From NCBI GenBank assembly GCA_003229735.1, contig QIFI01000008.1, positions 1 through 6,681 of the forward strand: a DNA stretch of 6,681 nucleotides, given 5' to 3'. How positions within the stretch are numbered: the stretch's first letter is position 1; the number at the start of each line of letters is the position of its first letter. Source of the stretch: Candidatus Anderseniibacteriota bacterium. GTDB lineage: Bacteria; Patescibacteriota; Andersenbacteria; UBA10190. This document shows positions 1 through 5,756 of the stretch, in pieces. The translations under genes and the position numbers were made by a program. The notes under the pieces are model-generated. The model searched no databases. It was not told the origin of the DNA and worked only from the letters and a program-made list of their open reading frames with translations.

Positions 1-257
1 GGGCGGATAGATTGACCAGGGCCGAGATTAAATTATTGCATAGGTCGATCAGGCGGATTATCAAGCAGGCAGTGTTGAAGCGGGGGACAACCTTTAGCCA
101 TTTTCGGGATGGTTGGGGAAAAGAGGGGAATTATGTGAAGTTGCTGAAGGTGTATGGTCGAGCGGGACAGAAATGTAAGAAATGCCGGCGGGCGATAATA
201 AAGAAGGTGAAGGTTAATGGGCGGGGAACCAGTTACTGTCCAAGCTGTCAAACATGA
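1..257 (+). CDS. mutM: Formamidopyrimidine-DNA glycosylase (Fpg/MutM), C-terminal part
   Basis: This base-excision repair enzyme removes oxidised purines such as 8-oxoguanine and cuts the DNA at the abasic site. Only the last 85 or so residues are present; the frame is open at the left edge (first full codon at position 3), so the catalytic N-terminal proline lies outside. The visible part begins in the helix-two-turn-helix region (ADRLTRAEIKLLHR) and continues through the family's KRGTTFSHFRD and KVYGRAGQ segments. It ends with the zinc finger CKKC-X17-CPSCQ, which contains the RGTSYC segment with the arginine that contacts DNA in this family. The gene ends with TGA at 255-257. The M23 peptidase gene starts 13 nt later, so the two are probably cotranscribed. 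The zinc finger spacing is one residue longer than in E. coli, which is minor. Identification is secure from the finger and the flanking motifs. Confidence 0.95.
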   Translation, partial: ADRLTRAEIKLLHRSIRRIIKQAVLKRGTTFSHFRDGWGKEGNYVKLLKVYGRAGQKCKKCRRAIIKKVKVNGRGTSYCPSCQT

Positions 258-270
258 TAGGGTAAAGGAT

Positions 271-876
271 ATGGCAGATAATAAATTGAGATGGCCGATG
301 GATAATTACGTCCAATATGGCAGGGGGTGGAATTTTGGCGATCGGGTGCGGAGAAAGTGGCGGTTATGGGGGCGGCATTTGGGGGAGGATGTGCTGGCTG
401 ATTCAGGGGTGGAAGTGAAGGCTGTGGGAGAAGGAGAAGTGGTGTGGGCAGAAATGAAATTGGGGAGCGAAAAAATAAGGAATTGGGGAGGGGTGGTCGT
501 GCTGAAGCACGACAAATCTCAAAATCCAGATACGCACAAGTTTCAAATAAAACACAAAACACAAAACACAAAATCCCAAACCTTCTATTCTATTTATGGG
601 CATTTGACAGGCTTGAGAGTTAAAAAAGGGGAAAAGGTGGATGCGGGGCAAGTGTTGGGGGTGATCGCGGCCGGGAATACGCCGGAAAATGGGTGGTGGC
701 GGAAGCCGCATTTGCATTGGGGAGTGTATACCGGGCCCTGGCAGGATAAAGTTTTGCCGGGGTACTGGCGGGTGGAGAGATGGTGGAAAACCAGGCTGAA
801 ATGGTGGCGCGATCCGGCGAAATTTGTGAAAGAATTTAATAGTGTTGCTGATGAAGCAGGGATAAGCCAAGCTTAA
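271..876 (+). CDS. M23-family (LytM/lysostaphin-like) metallopeptidase
   Basis: Predicted 201-aa zinc metallopeptidase of the family that cuts peptide cross-links in peptidoglycan. All active-site signatures are visible: HLGED (zinc ligands H36 and D40), YGHL (H111) and PHLHWGV (H147 and zinc ligand H149). The KKGEKVDAGQVLG segment is also typical of the fold. No signal peptide or membrane segment is seen before the domain, so export is unexplained; it could be cytoplasmic, exported by another route, or wrongly started. I chose ATG 271 because an in-frame ATG at 217 would overlap mutM by 41 nt and add residues with no family similarity. An AAAGGA lies only 1 nt before ATG 271, too close for a normal Shine-Dalgarno, and ATG 298 is a possible alternative. 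A hydrophilic insertion of about 22 residues, encoded by an A/C-rich repeat, splits the domain just before YGHL (see repeat at 517-582). Confidence 0.88.
   Translation: MADNKLRWPMDNYVQYGRGWNFGDRVRRKWRLWGRHLGEDVLADSGVEVKAVGEGEVVWAEMKLGSEKIRNWGGVVVLKHDKSQNPDTHKFQIKHKTQNTKSQTFYSIYGHLTGLRVKKGEKVDAGQVLGVIAAGNTPENGWWRKPHLHWGVYTGPWQDKVLPGYWRVERWWKTRLKWWRDPAKFVKEFNSVADEAGISQA
517..582 (+). repeat. In-frame A/C-rich low-complexity insertion inside the M23 gene
   Basis: The coding strand changes from G-rich to A/C-rich here, with three exact tandem copies of the 7-nt unit AAAACAC at 549-569 followed by AAAA. It encodes a polar stretch rich in K, Q, N, T and H between VVVLKHD and YSIYGHL, a place where M23 domains usually have a short turn. 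The length is a multiple of three and leaves the frame open. It looks like an inserted or expanded simple repeat tolerated in a surface loop. Confidence 0.75.
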
Positions 877-907
877 GTCACTGTAAAGAAAATAACTTAT
901 TTAAAAA

Positions 908-2671
908 ATGTCCCGGGAAACTGAAATAATAAAGGAAAGGCTGGATTTAGCGGAGGTGGTGGGGGAGTATGTTAAATTACAGCAGACGGGACGGCATTTT
1001 AAGGCTAACTGTCCATTTCATCAAGAAAAGACTCCGTCTTTTATAGTCAGTCCGGATAAGGGGATGTGGTACTGTTTTGGGTGTTCGGAGGGAGGAGATT
1101 TGTTTTCGTTTATGGAGAAAATTGAGAATATTGACTTTGCATCGGCTTTGAAACTGCTGGCCGAGCGGGCGGGGGTGGAATTGAAGCAGTCATCTCCAGA
1201 AGCGACCGATCGGCGGCAGAGAATGTTTGATTTACTGGAACTGACGGCCAGGTTTTATCACGAGATATTATTAAATCAGCCGGCCGGCAAGAAGGCGATG
1301 GAGTATTTGGAAAAACGGGGGATGAAAAGGAAGACGATGGAGCAATTTGGAATCGGATACGCGCCGGCGGCTTGGGATACACTGCAGAATTTTTTGCGGT
1401 CGAAGGGGTATGGTCCAAAGGAGACGCAGGCGGCGGGGATGGTGGGAGTGAGTAAGAATGGCAAGGCATATGATCGGTTTCGGGGGCGGATTGTGTGGCC
1501 GATTCATGATACTCAAGGGAGAGTGGTGGCGTTTGGCGGGAGAATAACGCCCTGGCATGAGACGGGAGAGGAAGGTAAGTATGTGAATTCTCCGGAGACG
1601 GAGTTATATGAAAAAAGACGGGTAGTATATAATCTGCATCGGGCTAAGAAATCTTTGCGGGGCGGACAGGCGTGTTTAGTGGTGGAAGGATATATGGATG
1701 TGGTGATGTTGGCGCAGGCGGGGATAGAAAATGTGGTGGCGTCTTCGGGGACAGCGTTTACGGATGAAGCTATTAGGCAGTTGTCGAGATTTACCGGGCG
1801 GCTGCATTTTGCTTTTGACGCGGATAACGCGGGAGCGAAGGCGGCTCTGCTGGCGACGGAGCGGGCTTTGGCGGCCGGGATGAGGGTGGCGACGGTAGTT
1901 TTGCCCAGCGGCAAAGACCCGGCGGATTTGGTGGTAGATGAGCCGGATAAGGTAGAGGAGATGATGAATAAGCCGCGGACGTTGGTGTCGGTCCTGCTTA
2001 GGCAGATGAAATCGAGTCAGGATAGCGGGGAAAAAGAGGCTAGATTAGATGAGGTAATTCCGCTGGTGGCCACGGTGGCTAATCCGGTGGTGCAGGGGGA
2101 AATGGTGCAGGAGATTGCCAGCACCTTGCGGGTACCGGAAGAAAAGGTGATGGGGATGCTGGTTAATCAGGGCATGACACTTAAAGTTCAGGATGTCAAT
2201 GAGGAAAAAGATGGAGCGGAAAAGAAGCAGAGAGAGGAGGCTAAGGCGGAACAGCAGGCTTTAGGTTTGATTATTGCTTTTCCCGAGGTGCGGGCAGATA
2301 TGATGAAAGGATTAAAAAAGAAATATATACTTGATGAAAGCCGGCGGGCGTTGTATAACGTACTGCATGGGTTGGCCAAGTCGGAAAAAGGCTGGGCCGG
2401 TCTATCCCCAGAGGCCTTAGTGGAAAAGATGCCGGATGAGCTGGCGGCTCAAGCGGAGGGGCTGCGTAGATGGAGTGAAGAATATGTATCCTGGTCATCA
2501 ATTACTCCGTCAAGTGAAGGGGCGCGCCTGGTGCGTAATTTACAGCGGAGGCAATTTGAGGCAGAGATACAGCGTTTACAGGGAGAATTGATGCAGGAGG
2601 GAGATGATAATAAAAAGAAGATATTGGATCAGATCAGGCAAAAATTGGAACAGAGGCCCCAGGTTGACTGA
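908..2671 (+). CDS. dnaG: DNA primase DnaG
   Basis: Full-length bacterial primase (587 aa; E. coli 581) that makes the RNA primers for lagging-strand synthesis at the replication fork. The N-terminal CHC2 zinc-binding domain shows C35, H38, C56 and C59 (CPFH, CFGC). The RNA polymerase core follows, with the conserved FRGRIVWPIHD and the VAFGGR segment. The TOPRIM domain has LVVEGYMDV (E260) and FAFDADNAG (D304, D306), the metal-binding acidic residues. The C-terminal part (about 430-587) is less conserved and helical, as expected for the region that contacts DnaB helicase; residues 430-450 are highly charged. The start ATG 908 follows an A/T tract (TTTAAAAA) with no Shine-Dalgarno and gives a correct N-terminus. 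It lies 31 nt after the M23 gene and 53 nt before rpoD. Confidence 0.98.
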   Translation: MSRETEIIKERLDLAEVVGEYVKLQQTGRHFKANCPFHQEKTPSFIVSPDKGMWYCFGCSEGGDLFSFMEKIENIDFASALKLLAERAGVELKQSSPEATDRRQRMFDLLELTARFYHEILLNQPAGKKAMEYLEKRGMKRKTMEQFGIGYAPAAWDTLQNFLRSKGYGPKETQAAGMVGVSKNGKAYDRFRGRIVWPIHDTQGRVVAFGGRITPWHETGEEGKYVNSPETELYEKRRVVYNLHRAKKSLRGGQACLVVEGYMDVVMLAQAGIENVVASSGTAFTDEAIRQLSRFTGRLHFAFDADNAGAKAALLATERALAAGMRVATVVLPSGKDPADLVVDEPDKVEEMMNKPRTLVSVLLRQMKSSQDSGEKEARLDEVIPLVATVANPVVQGEMVQEIASTLRVPEEKVMGMLVNQGMTLKVQDVNEEKDGAEKKQREEAKAEQQALGLIIAFPEVRADMMKGLKKKYILDESRRALYNVLHGLAKSEKGWAGLSPEALVEKMPDELAAQAEGLRRWSEEYVSWSSITPSSEGARLVRNLQRRQFEAEIQRLQGELMQEGDDNKKKILDQIRQKLEQRPQVD

Positions 2672-2691
2672 TAATTTGCGCCTGTTATAAA
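2664..2691 (+). promoter_or_regulatory. Sigma-70-type promoter for rpoD overlapping the dnaG stop codon
   Basis: TTGACT (2664-2669) and TATAAA (2686-2691) are separated by 16 nt. Each matches the -35 (TTGACA) and -10 (TATAAT) consensus at five of six positions. The -35 lies in the last codons of dnaG. Transcription would start near 2698, giving a leader of about 27 nt before ATG 2725. This would let the sigma factor be expressed separately from dnaG. Prediction from sequence only. Confidence 0.6.
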
Positions 2692-2724
2692 AGTATTTTT
2701 TTGTTACTATATACGAAACTATTC

Positions 2725-4119
2725 ATGTCAAGAGGTAAAAAAAGGCCAATTAAGAGAAAGCCAGCGGCCAGGAGCCGCCAGGTTTCTGGTGGGCGAAAAC
2801 GAGCGGTTAAGAAGACAACGAGCGGGAAGACCAGCAGGGCCAGGAAGAGATCAGCTGGCAAGAAAGTATCGAGGGGGCCGGCTAAAAAGAAGCGGACCGC
2901 GCGAAAGACGGTTAAATCAAATTCAGGGAGAAAGACGGCCAAGGGGCGGGCGGCAAAGAATAAAAGGAGAAAGGTCACCAGGCGCCGGGTGAGCAAGATA
3001 TCGCCGGAGGAAGTTTTGAAGCAGGAGGCGGTGTTGGCGCTATTGGCAAAAGGAGGGCAGACCGGGTTCGTGACAGAGCAGGAATTGTTATACGCTCTGC
3101 CGGAGGTGGAGGAAAATATTGAGGGGCTGGAGGCTTTGTATTCGGAATTAGAAGATAAGGGGATTCGAATTGAGGAGCCGCAGGACAGTTTGATTGATTA
3201 TGCTTTGCCGGATGTTTTGCCGACTAAAGTGAAGCAGGAATCGCGGGAGAAGGAGGGGGGATTCACGGATAATCTGATTGATGTGAGTAATATCTCCAGT
3301 GATTCGGTGCAGATGTATTTGCGGGAAATTGGCAAAGTACCTTTATTGAAGGCGGAAGAAGAGGTGGAATTGGCCAAGCGAATAGAGCAGGGAGATGCCG
3401 AGGCGCGGAAGAGATTAGCGGAGGCTAATTTGCGCTTGGTGGTGTCGATTGCCAAGAAGTATACGGGGCGGAAGAATTTGTCGCTGTTGGATTTGATTCA
3501 GGAAGGTAATATGGGTCTGTTCCGAGCGGTGGAGAAATTTGATTACCGGCGGGGGTATAAGTTTTCGACGTACGGGACGTGGTGGATAAGGCAAGCGATT
3601 ACCCGGGCTTTGGCCGATCAGTCGCGGACGATTAGGATTCCGGTGCATATGGTGGAGACGATAAATAAGTTTTCACAGGTGCAGAGGCGATTGCTTCAGG
3701 ATCTGGGGCGGGATCCATTGCCGGAAGAAATCGCAGCCGAGATGGAATTGCCGGTGGATAAAGTGCGGCATATTATGAGGATTTCCCAGGAGACGGTTTC
3801 AATTGACGCGTCGGTGGGGGATGACGAAGAAGATTCGGCGCTGAAGAATTTTATTGAAGACGAGGAGGCAATTACGCCCCAGCAGGCGGCGGGGCGAGAG
3901 ATTTTGCAGGAGCACGTGATGGAGATTTTGTCAGATTTGACACCGCGGGAGCAAAAGATATTGGAGATGAGATTTGGATTGATTGACGGGATGAACCATA
4001 CGCTGGAAGAGGTGGGGCGGGAGTTTGACGTGACCAGAGAGAGAATCAGACAGATTGAAGCCAAGGCGCTGGAGAAGATACGGGATCATCACAAAGTTAA
4101 AAAATTGAGGGACTACTAG
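2725..4119 (+). CDS. rpoD: Primary RNA polymerase sigma factor RpoD/SigA with a long basic N-terminal tail
   Basis: The 464-aa primary sigma-70 factor directs RNA polymerase to housekeeping promoters. Region 1.1-like sequence spans about 95-150, region 1.2 about 192-228 (SSDSVQMYLREIGKVPLL), and region 2 about 229-304, including NLRLVVSIAKKY, DLIQEGNMGLFRAVEKFD and the -10-reading FSTYGTWWIRQAITRAL. Region 3 spans about 305-380. Region 4 ends in the -35-reading helix-turn-helix HTLEEVGREFDVTRERIRQIEAKAL (425-449), written here only to mark the fold. The first 91 residues are unusual: 41 are K or R and none is D or E, with A, S, T and G filling the rest. I start at ATG 2725; an in-frame TTG at 2701 lies in the promoter's downstream region and adds no family sequence. 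No Shine-Dalgarno is seen. Regions 2 and 4 make the identification certain. Confidence 0.97.
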   Translation: MSRGKKRPIKRKPAARSRQVSGGRKRAVKKTTSGKTSRARKRSAGKKVSRGPAKKKRTARKTVKSNSGRKTAKGRAAKNKRRKVTRRRVSKISPEEVLKQEAVLALLAKGGQTGFVTEQELLYALPEVEENIEGLEALYSELEDKGIRIEEPQDSLIDYALPDVLPTKVKQESREKEGGFTDNLIDVSNISSDSVQMYLREIGKVPLLKAEEEVELAKRIEQGDAEARKRLAEANLRLVVSIAKKYTGRKNLSLLDLIQEGNMGLFRAVEKFDYRRGYKFSTYGTWWIRQAITRALADQSRTIRIPVHMVETINKFSQVQRRLLQDLGRDPLPEEIAAEMELPVDKVRHIMRISQETVSIDASVGDDEEDSALKNFIEDEEAITPQQAAGREILQEHVMEILSDLTPREQKILEMRFGLIDGMNHTLEEVGREFDVTRERIRQIEAKALEKIRDHHKVKKLRDY

Positions 4120-4124
4120 ATATG

Positions 4125-4156
4125 AATTTCAAATTTCAATTTATAAATTTCAAATT
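4125..4156. repeat. AT-rich short direct repeats after rpoD
   Basis: AATTTCAAATT occurs exactly twice (4125-4135 and 4146-4156), with the perfect 12-nt palindrome AATTTATAAATT (4138-4149) lying between and overlapping them. It occupies much of the 77-nt gap between rpoD and the isomerase gene. It has no G/C stem and is not a convincing terminator. Confidence 0.6.
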
Positions 4157-4182
4157 AACTTTTGCGCGGATGAGAATTTGGG

Positions 4183-4188
4183 TATGAT
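4183..4188 (+). promoter_or_regulatory. Candidate -10 box for a leaderless isomerase transcript
   Basis: TATGAT lies 8 nt before ATG 4197, so transcription would begin at or within a few bases of the start codon. A weak TTGCGC (4162-4167) sits 15 nt upstream, a short spacer. No Shine-Dalgarno is present, which fits a leaderless mRNA. Confidence 0.4.
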
Positions 4189-4196
4189 GATGAGCT

Positions 4197-5060
4197 ATGA
4201 AGTCTACATATGGATTGATTATAATTTTGGCTTTGGTGGTGGCAGGCGGCGGGGTGTATTTGATGCGTCCGGAATTAGAGATGGAGGGATTGCCGGAGGA
4301 GAAATTAACGGTGGATAATACCGAGGAAGAAAAACCGGAAGAAAGCACTGTGCCGTGGCCGCCGCCACCGGTGGGAAGTGATGTTCAGCCGATCAATGAA
4401 GTGGTGAGGATTACCATGAAAACATCACTGGGGGATATTGATATAGCTTTGGATGGGACCAGGGCGCCGTTGACGGTGGGGAATTTCGCGGCTTTAGCCA
4501 AGAAGGATTTTTATGACGGGACGGCGTTTCATCGGGTGATTCCGGATTTTATGATTCAGGGGGGAGATCCATTAGCTAAAGATCAGGCTAATCGGGCGAT
4601 GCAGGGGACGGGCGGTCCGGGATATACTTTTAAGGATGAAATCAATGCCAATAGTTATGGGTTGGATAAAATAAAAGTGGCGCAAGTATTGCCGCCGCAG
4701 GCATTACAACAATTACCGGAAGAATTATTAAATGCCACAATGAAAGAGTATTATCAGGCGCAGGGATATGAATATACGGAAGATGTGGAGTCACTGCCGA
4801 TGAGGCGGGGAACTGTGGCGATGGCGAATTCAGGACCCAATACTAATGGCAGCCAGTTTTTTATTATTGTGGCGGAGGAGGTGCCGCAATTATTGGGTAA
4901 ACATACGCCGTTTGGAGTGGTGGAGAAAGGTATGGATGTGGTGGATAAAATTGTGGCGGTGGAGAGGGATGCTAAAGATAATCCGCTGGAGCCGGTGGTG
5001 ATTGAGGATATTGTGGTGTATGGAGAGGGCCTGCTTAGGGGGCTGGAGGTGGAGGAATAA
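4197..5060 (+). CDS. Membrane-anchored cyclophilin-type peptidyl-prolyl cis-trans isomerase
   Basis: Predicted 287-aa extracytoplasmic foldase that speeds up cis-trans isomerisation of proline peptide bonds. An N-terminal hydrophobic segment (about residues 6-22, short basic lead, no lipobox cysteine) should act as an uncleaved anchor or signal peptide. An acidic, proline-rich linker (25-66, with PWPPPP) follows, then the cyclophilin domain (about 68-276). Active-site motifs are clear: FHRVIPDFMIQGGDP (R113, the equivalent of CypA R55), MANSGPNTNGSQFF (A210, N211, Q220, F222) and LGKHTPFG. The position matching CypA W121 is not tryptophan, as in several bacterial members. An insertion of about 40 residues (around 150-203) separates FKDEI from the MANSGPNTNGSQFF block. 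ATG 4197 is preferred because it gives a proper signal segment directly. It is the last gene of the + strand block. Confidence 0.93.
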   Translation: MKSTYGLIIILALVVAGGGVYLMRPELEMEGLPEEKLTVDNTEEEKPEESTVPWPPPPVGSDVQPINEVVRITMKTSLGDIDIALDGTRAPLTVGNFAALAKKDFYDGTAFHRVIPDFMIQGGDPLAKDQANRAMQGTGGPGYTFKDEINANSYGLDKIKVAQVLPPQALQQLPEELLNATMKEYYQAQGYEYTEDVESLPMRRGTVAMANSGPNTNGSQFFIIVAEEVPQLLGKHTPFGVVEKGMDVVDKIVAVERDAKDNPLEPVVIEDIVVYGEGLLRGLEVEE

Positions 5061-5083
5061 TTAGCTTGGAAAACTTCTAAAAA

Positions 5084-5120
5084 TCCCTCTCCCTTTGAGG
5101 GGAGAGGGCTGGGTGAGGGG
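5084..5120 (+). repeat. REP-like hairpin element, copy A
   Basis: CCCTCTCCC (5085-5093) and GGGAGAGGG (5100-5108) form a perfect 9-bp stem with loop TTTGAG, followed by the tail CTGGGTGAGGGG. It lies 24 nt after the isomerase stop. It lacks a T-run, so it is not a canonical terminator, although the stem could slow polymerase or protect the mRNA 3' end. The same pattern recurs in copies B and C. Confidence 0.75.
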
Positions 5121-5140
5121 TGTTTTGGCCCTATCGAGAT

Positions 5141-5175
5141 TCTCATCTCCGCCTTCTTCCTGTTAAGGGAGGAGG
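5141..5175 (-). repeat. REP-like hairpin element, copy B (inverted)
   Basis: Read on the - strand, this is a CCTCCTCCC...GGAAGAAGG hairpin followed by CGGAGATGAGA, the same layout as copies A and C. The stem (5152-5160 with 5167-5175) has nine pairs, two of them G-T. It lies 20 nt from copy A in the opposite orientation, so A and B form an inverted pair like a REPIN. Confidence 0.65.
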
Positions 5176-5208
5176 AATTAATCGGGTTTTTCAACGCTCT
5201 TTTAGCTT

Positions 5209-5448
5209 TTAACTTAGTTTTTTATATAGCGAGCCGGTGAAAATAAGGATAACGACGCCGATGGTCAGGAGAATTATGGGGTTGTTGGATAGGAAGTTGA
5301 TTTCGTCAATAAGGCCTTCGAAGCCGTACAGGGTAGCCACCAGACCGAAGGTGGTGAGCAGAGTGAATAATAATGGGTAACGGGCCAGGGCGGCACGTTG
5401 CTGTTTAATCCGGCGGCCGATTGGCCCGCTAACTTTTTTTCGGGGCAT
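5209..5448 (-). CDS. Small two-helix membrane protein, function unknown
   Basis: A 79-aa protein with a strongly basic N-terminus (PRKK, GRRIKQQR within residues 2-18) and two hydrophobic segments. These span about 25-43 (YPLLFTLLTTFGLVATLYGF) and 57-74 (NPIILLTIGVVILIFTG), joined by a short acidic stretch (EGLIDEINF). The basic lead suggests that both ends are cytoplasmic. I do not recognise a named family, though the layout resembles short conserved hypothetical membrane proteins of CPR genomes. It is the only - strand gene here, convergent with the isomerase and divergent from the tRNA. The start is supported by an extended -10 box 6 nt upstream and no Shine-Dalgarno. REP-like elements flank both ends. 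The clean amphipathic pattern makes it likely to be real. Confidence 0.75.
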   Translation of the reverse strand: MPRKKVSGPIGRRIKQQRAALARYPLLFTLLTTFGLVATLYGFEGLIDEINFLSNNPIILLTIGVVILIFTGSLYKKLS

Positions 5449-5454
5449 GTGGGT

Positions 5455-5463
5455 ATGATAGCA
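5455..5463 (-). promoter_or_regulatory. Extended -10 promoter for the small membrane protein gene
   Basis: On the - strand this reads TGCTATCAT, a TGn extended -10 with five of six matches to TATAAT. The -10 ends 6 nt before the ATG (5448), putting the expected transcription start at the start codon, so the mRNA would be leaderless. No good -35 is visible. Confidence 0.45.
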
Positions 5464-5499
5464 TGTTGAGGGGCCGCTTACTGGTTGAAAAGGGGTCTC

Positions 5500-5536
5500 C
5501 CTTCTCCCTATTATAGGGAGAAGGCGGGGATGAGGG
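5500..5536 (+). repeat. REP-like hairpin element, copy C
   Basis: CCTTCTCCC (5500-5508) and GGGAGAAGG (5516-5524) form a perfect 9-bp stem that extends two more pairs inward, followed by CGGGGATGAGGG. Sequence and layout match copies A and B. It lies in the 240-nt space between the small membrane protein gene and the tRNA. Apart from this element, the - strand promoter and the repeat at 5647-5682, I see nothing in 5449-5688. Confidence 0.75.
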
Positions 5537-5646
5537 TAAAAAGTGATTTCTAATAATGAGAGTTTGCGCGGCCAGCTCTTGCAATATTAGCGGTTTTTAG
5601 CCACAATTTACGTGTCCCTTGAGGGGATTGTTCATTAGATGGTCGG

Positions 5647-5682
5647 TTACTAGTTACAAGTTACTGATTACTAGTTACTGAT
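5647..5682 (+). repeat. Short direct repeats just upstream of the tRNA
   Basis: TTACTAGTTAC occurs exactly at 5647-5657 and 5668-5678. AGTTACTGAT occurs at 5659-5668 and 5673-5682. Together they form an interleaved low-complexity tract ending 6 nt before the tRNA. No clear tRNA promoter could be assigned in or above it. Confidence 0.65.
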
Positions 5683-5738
5683 CAATATTCGCGGGTAGCT
5701 CAATGGCAGAGCAAGTGGCTGTGTGGAAGGCTTTTGTT

Positions 5739-5747
5739 TGGTATACT
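5739..5747 (+). promoter_or_regulatory. Possible extended -10 promoter inside the intron for the HNH gene
   Basis: TGGTATACT is a TGn extended -10 with five of six matches to TATAAT in the hexamer (5742-5747). It ends 9 nt before ATG 5757, so transcription would start about 3 nt before the start codon. No -35 match lies 16-18 nt upstream. It could give an mRNA for the endonuclease that is separate from the precursor tRNA. Confidence 0.35.
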
Positions 5748-5756
5748 GATTGATGT

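Noticed and set aside
217..270. Earlier ATG for the M23 gene
   Set aside because: It would overlap mutM by 41 nt, and the added residues (GGEPVTVQAVKHDRVKD) are only another frame of the MutM zinc finger end.
403..870. Long open frame on the - strand opposite the M23 gene
   Set aside because: It lies fully under a gene with clear catalytic motifs, is rich in P, H, F and R as expected from antisense of G-rich DNA, and shows no domain. The same holds for - strand frames under dnaG (for example 1513-1914), rpoD (3696-4064) and the isomerase (4754-5194).
2789..2992. Arginine/glycine-rich + strand frame inside the start of rpoD
   Set aside because: It is a frame-shifted reading of the purine-rich DNA encoding the basic sigma tail; no start signal and no recognisable fold.
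5084..5175. Terminator pair between the convergent genes
   Set aside because: The stems are strong but no T-run follows in either direction, and the same element recurs at 5500-5536 upstream of a gene. A repeat family explains them better.
5689..5723. Reading the tRNA 5' half as tRNA-His because CTGTG shows an apparent GTG anticodon
   Set aside because: That junction would make the intron start and end with T, which breaks the terminal-G rule. His tRNA would also need an extra 5' G, which is absent. The CTGT|TAA junction satisfies all constraints and gives Asn.
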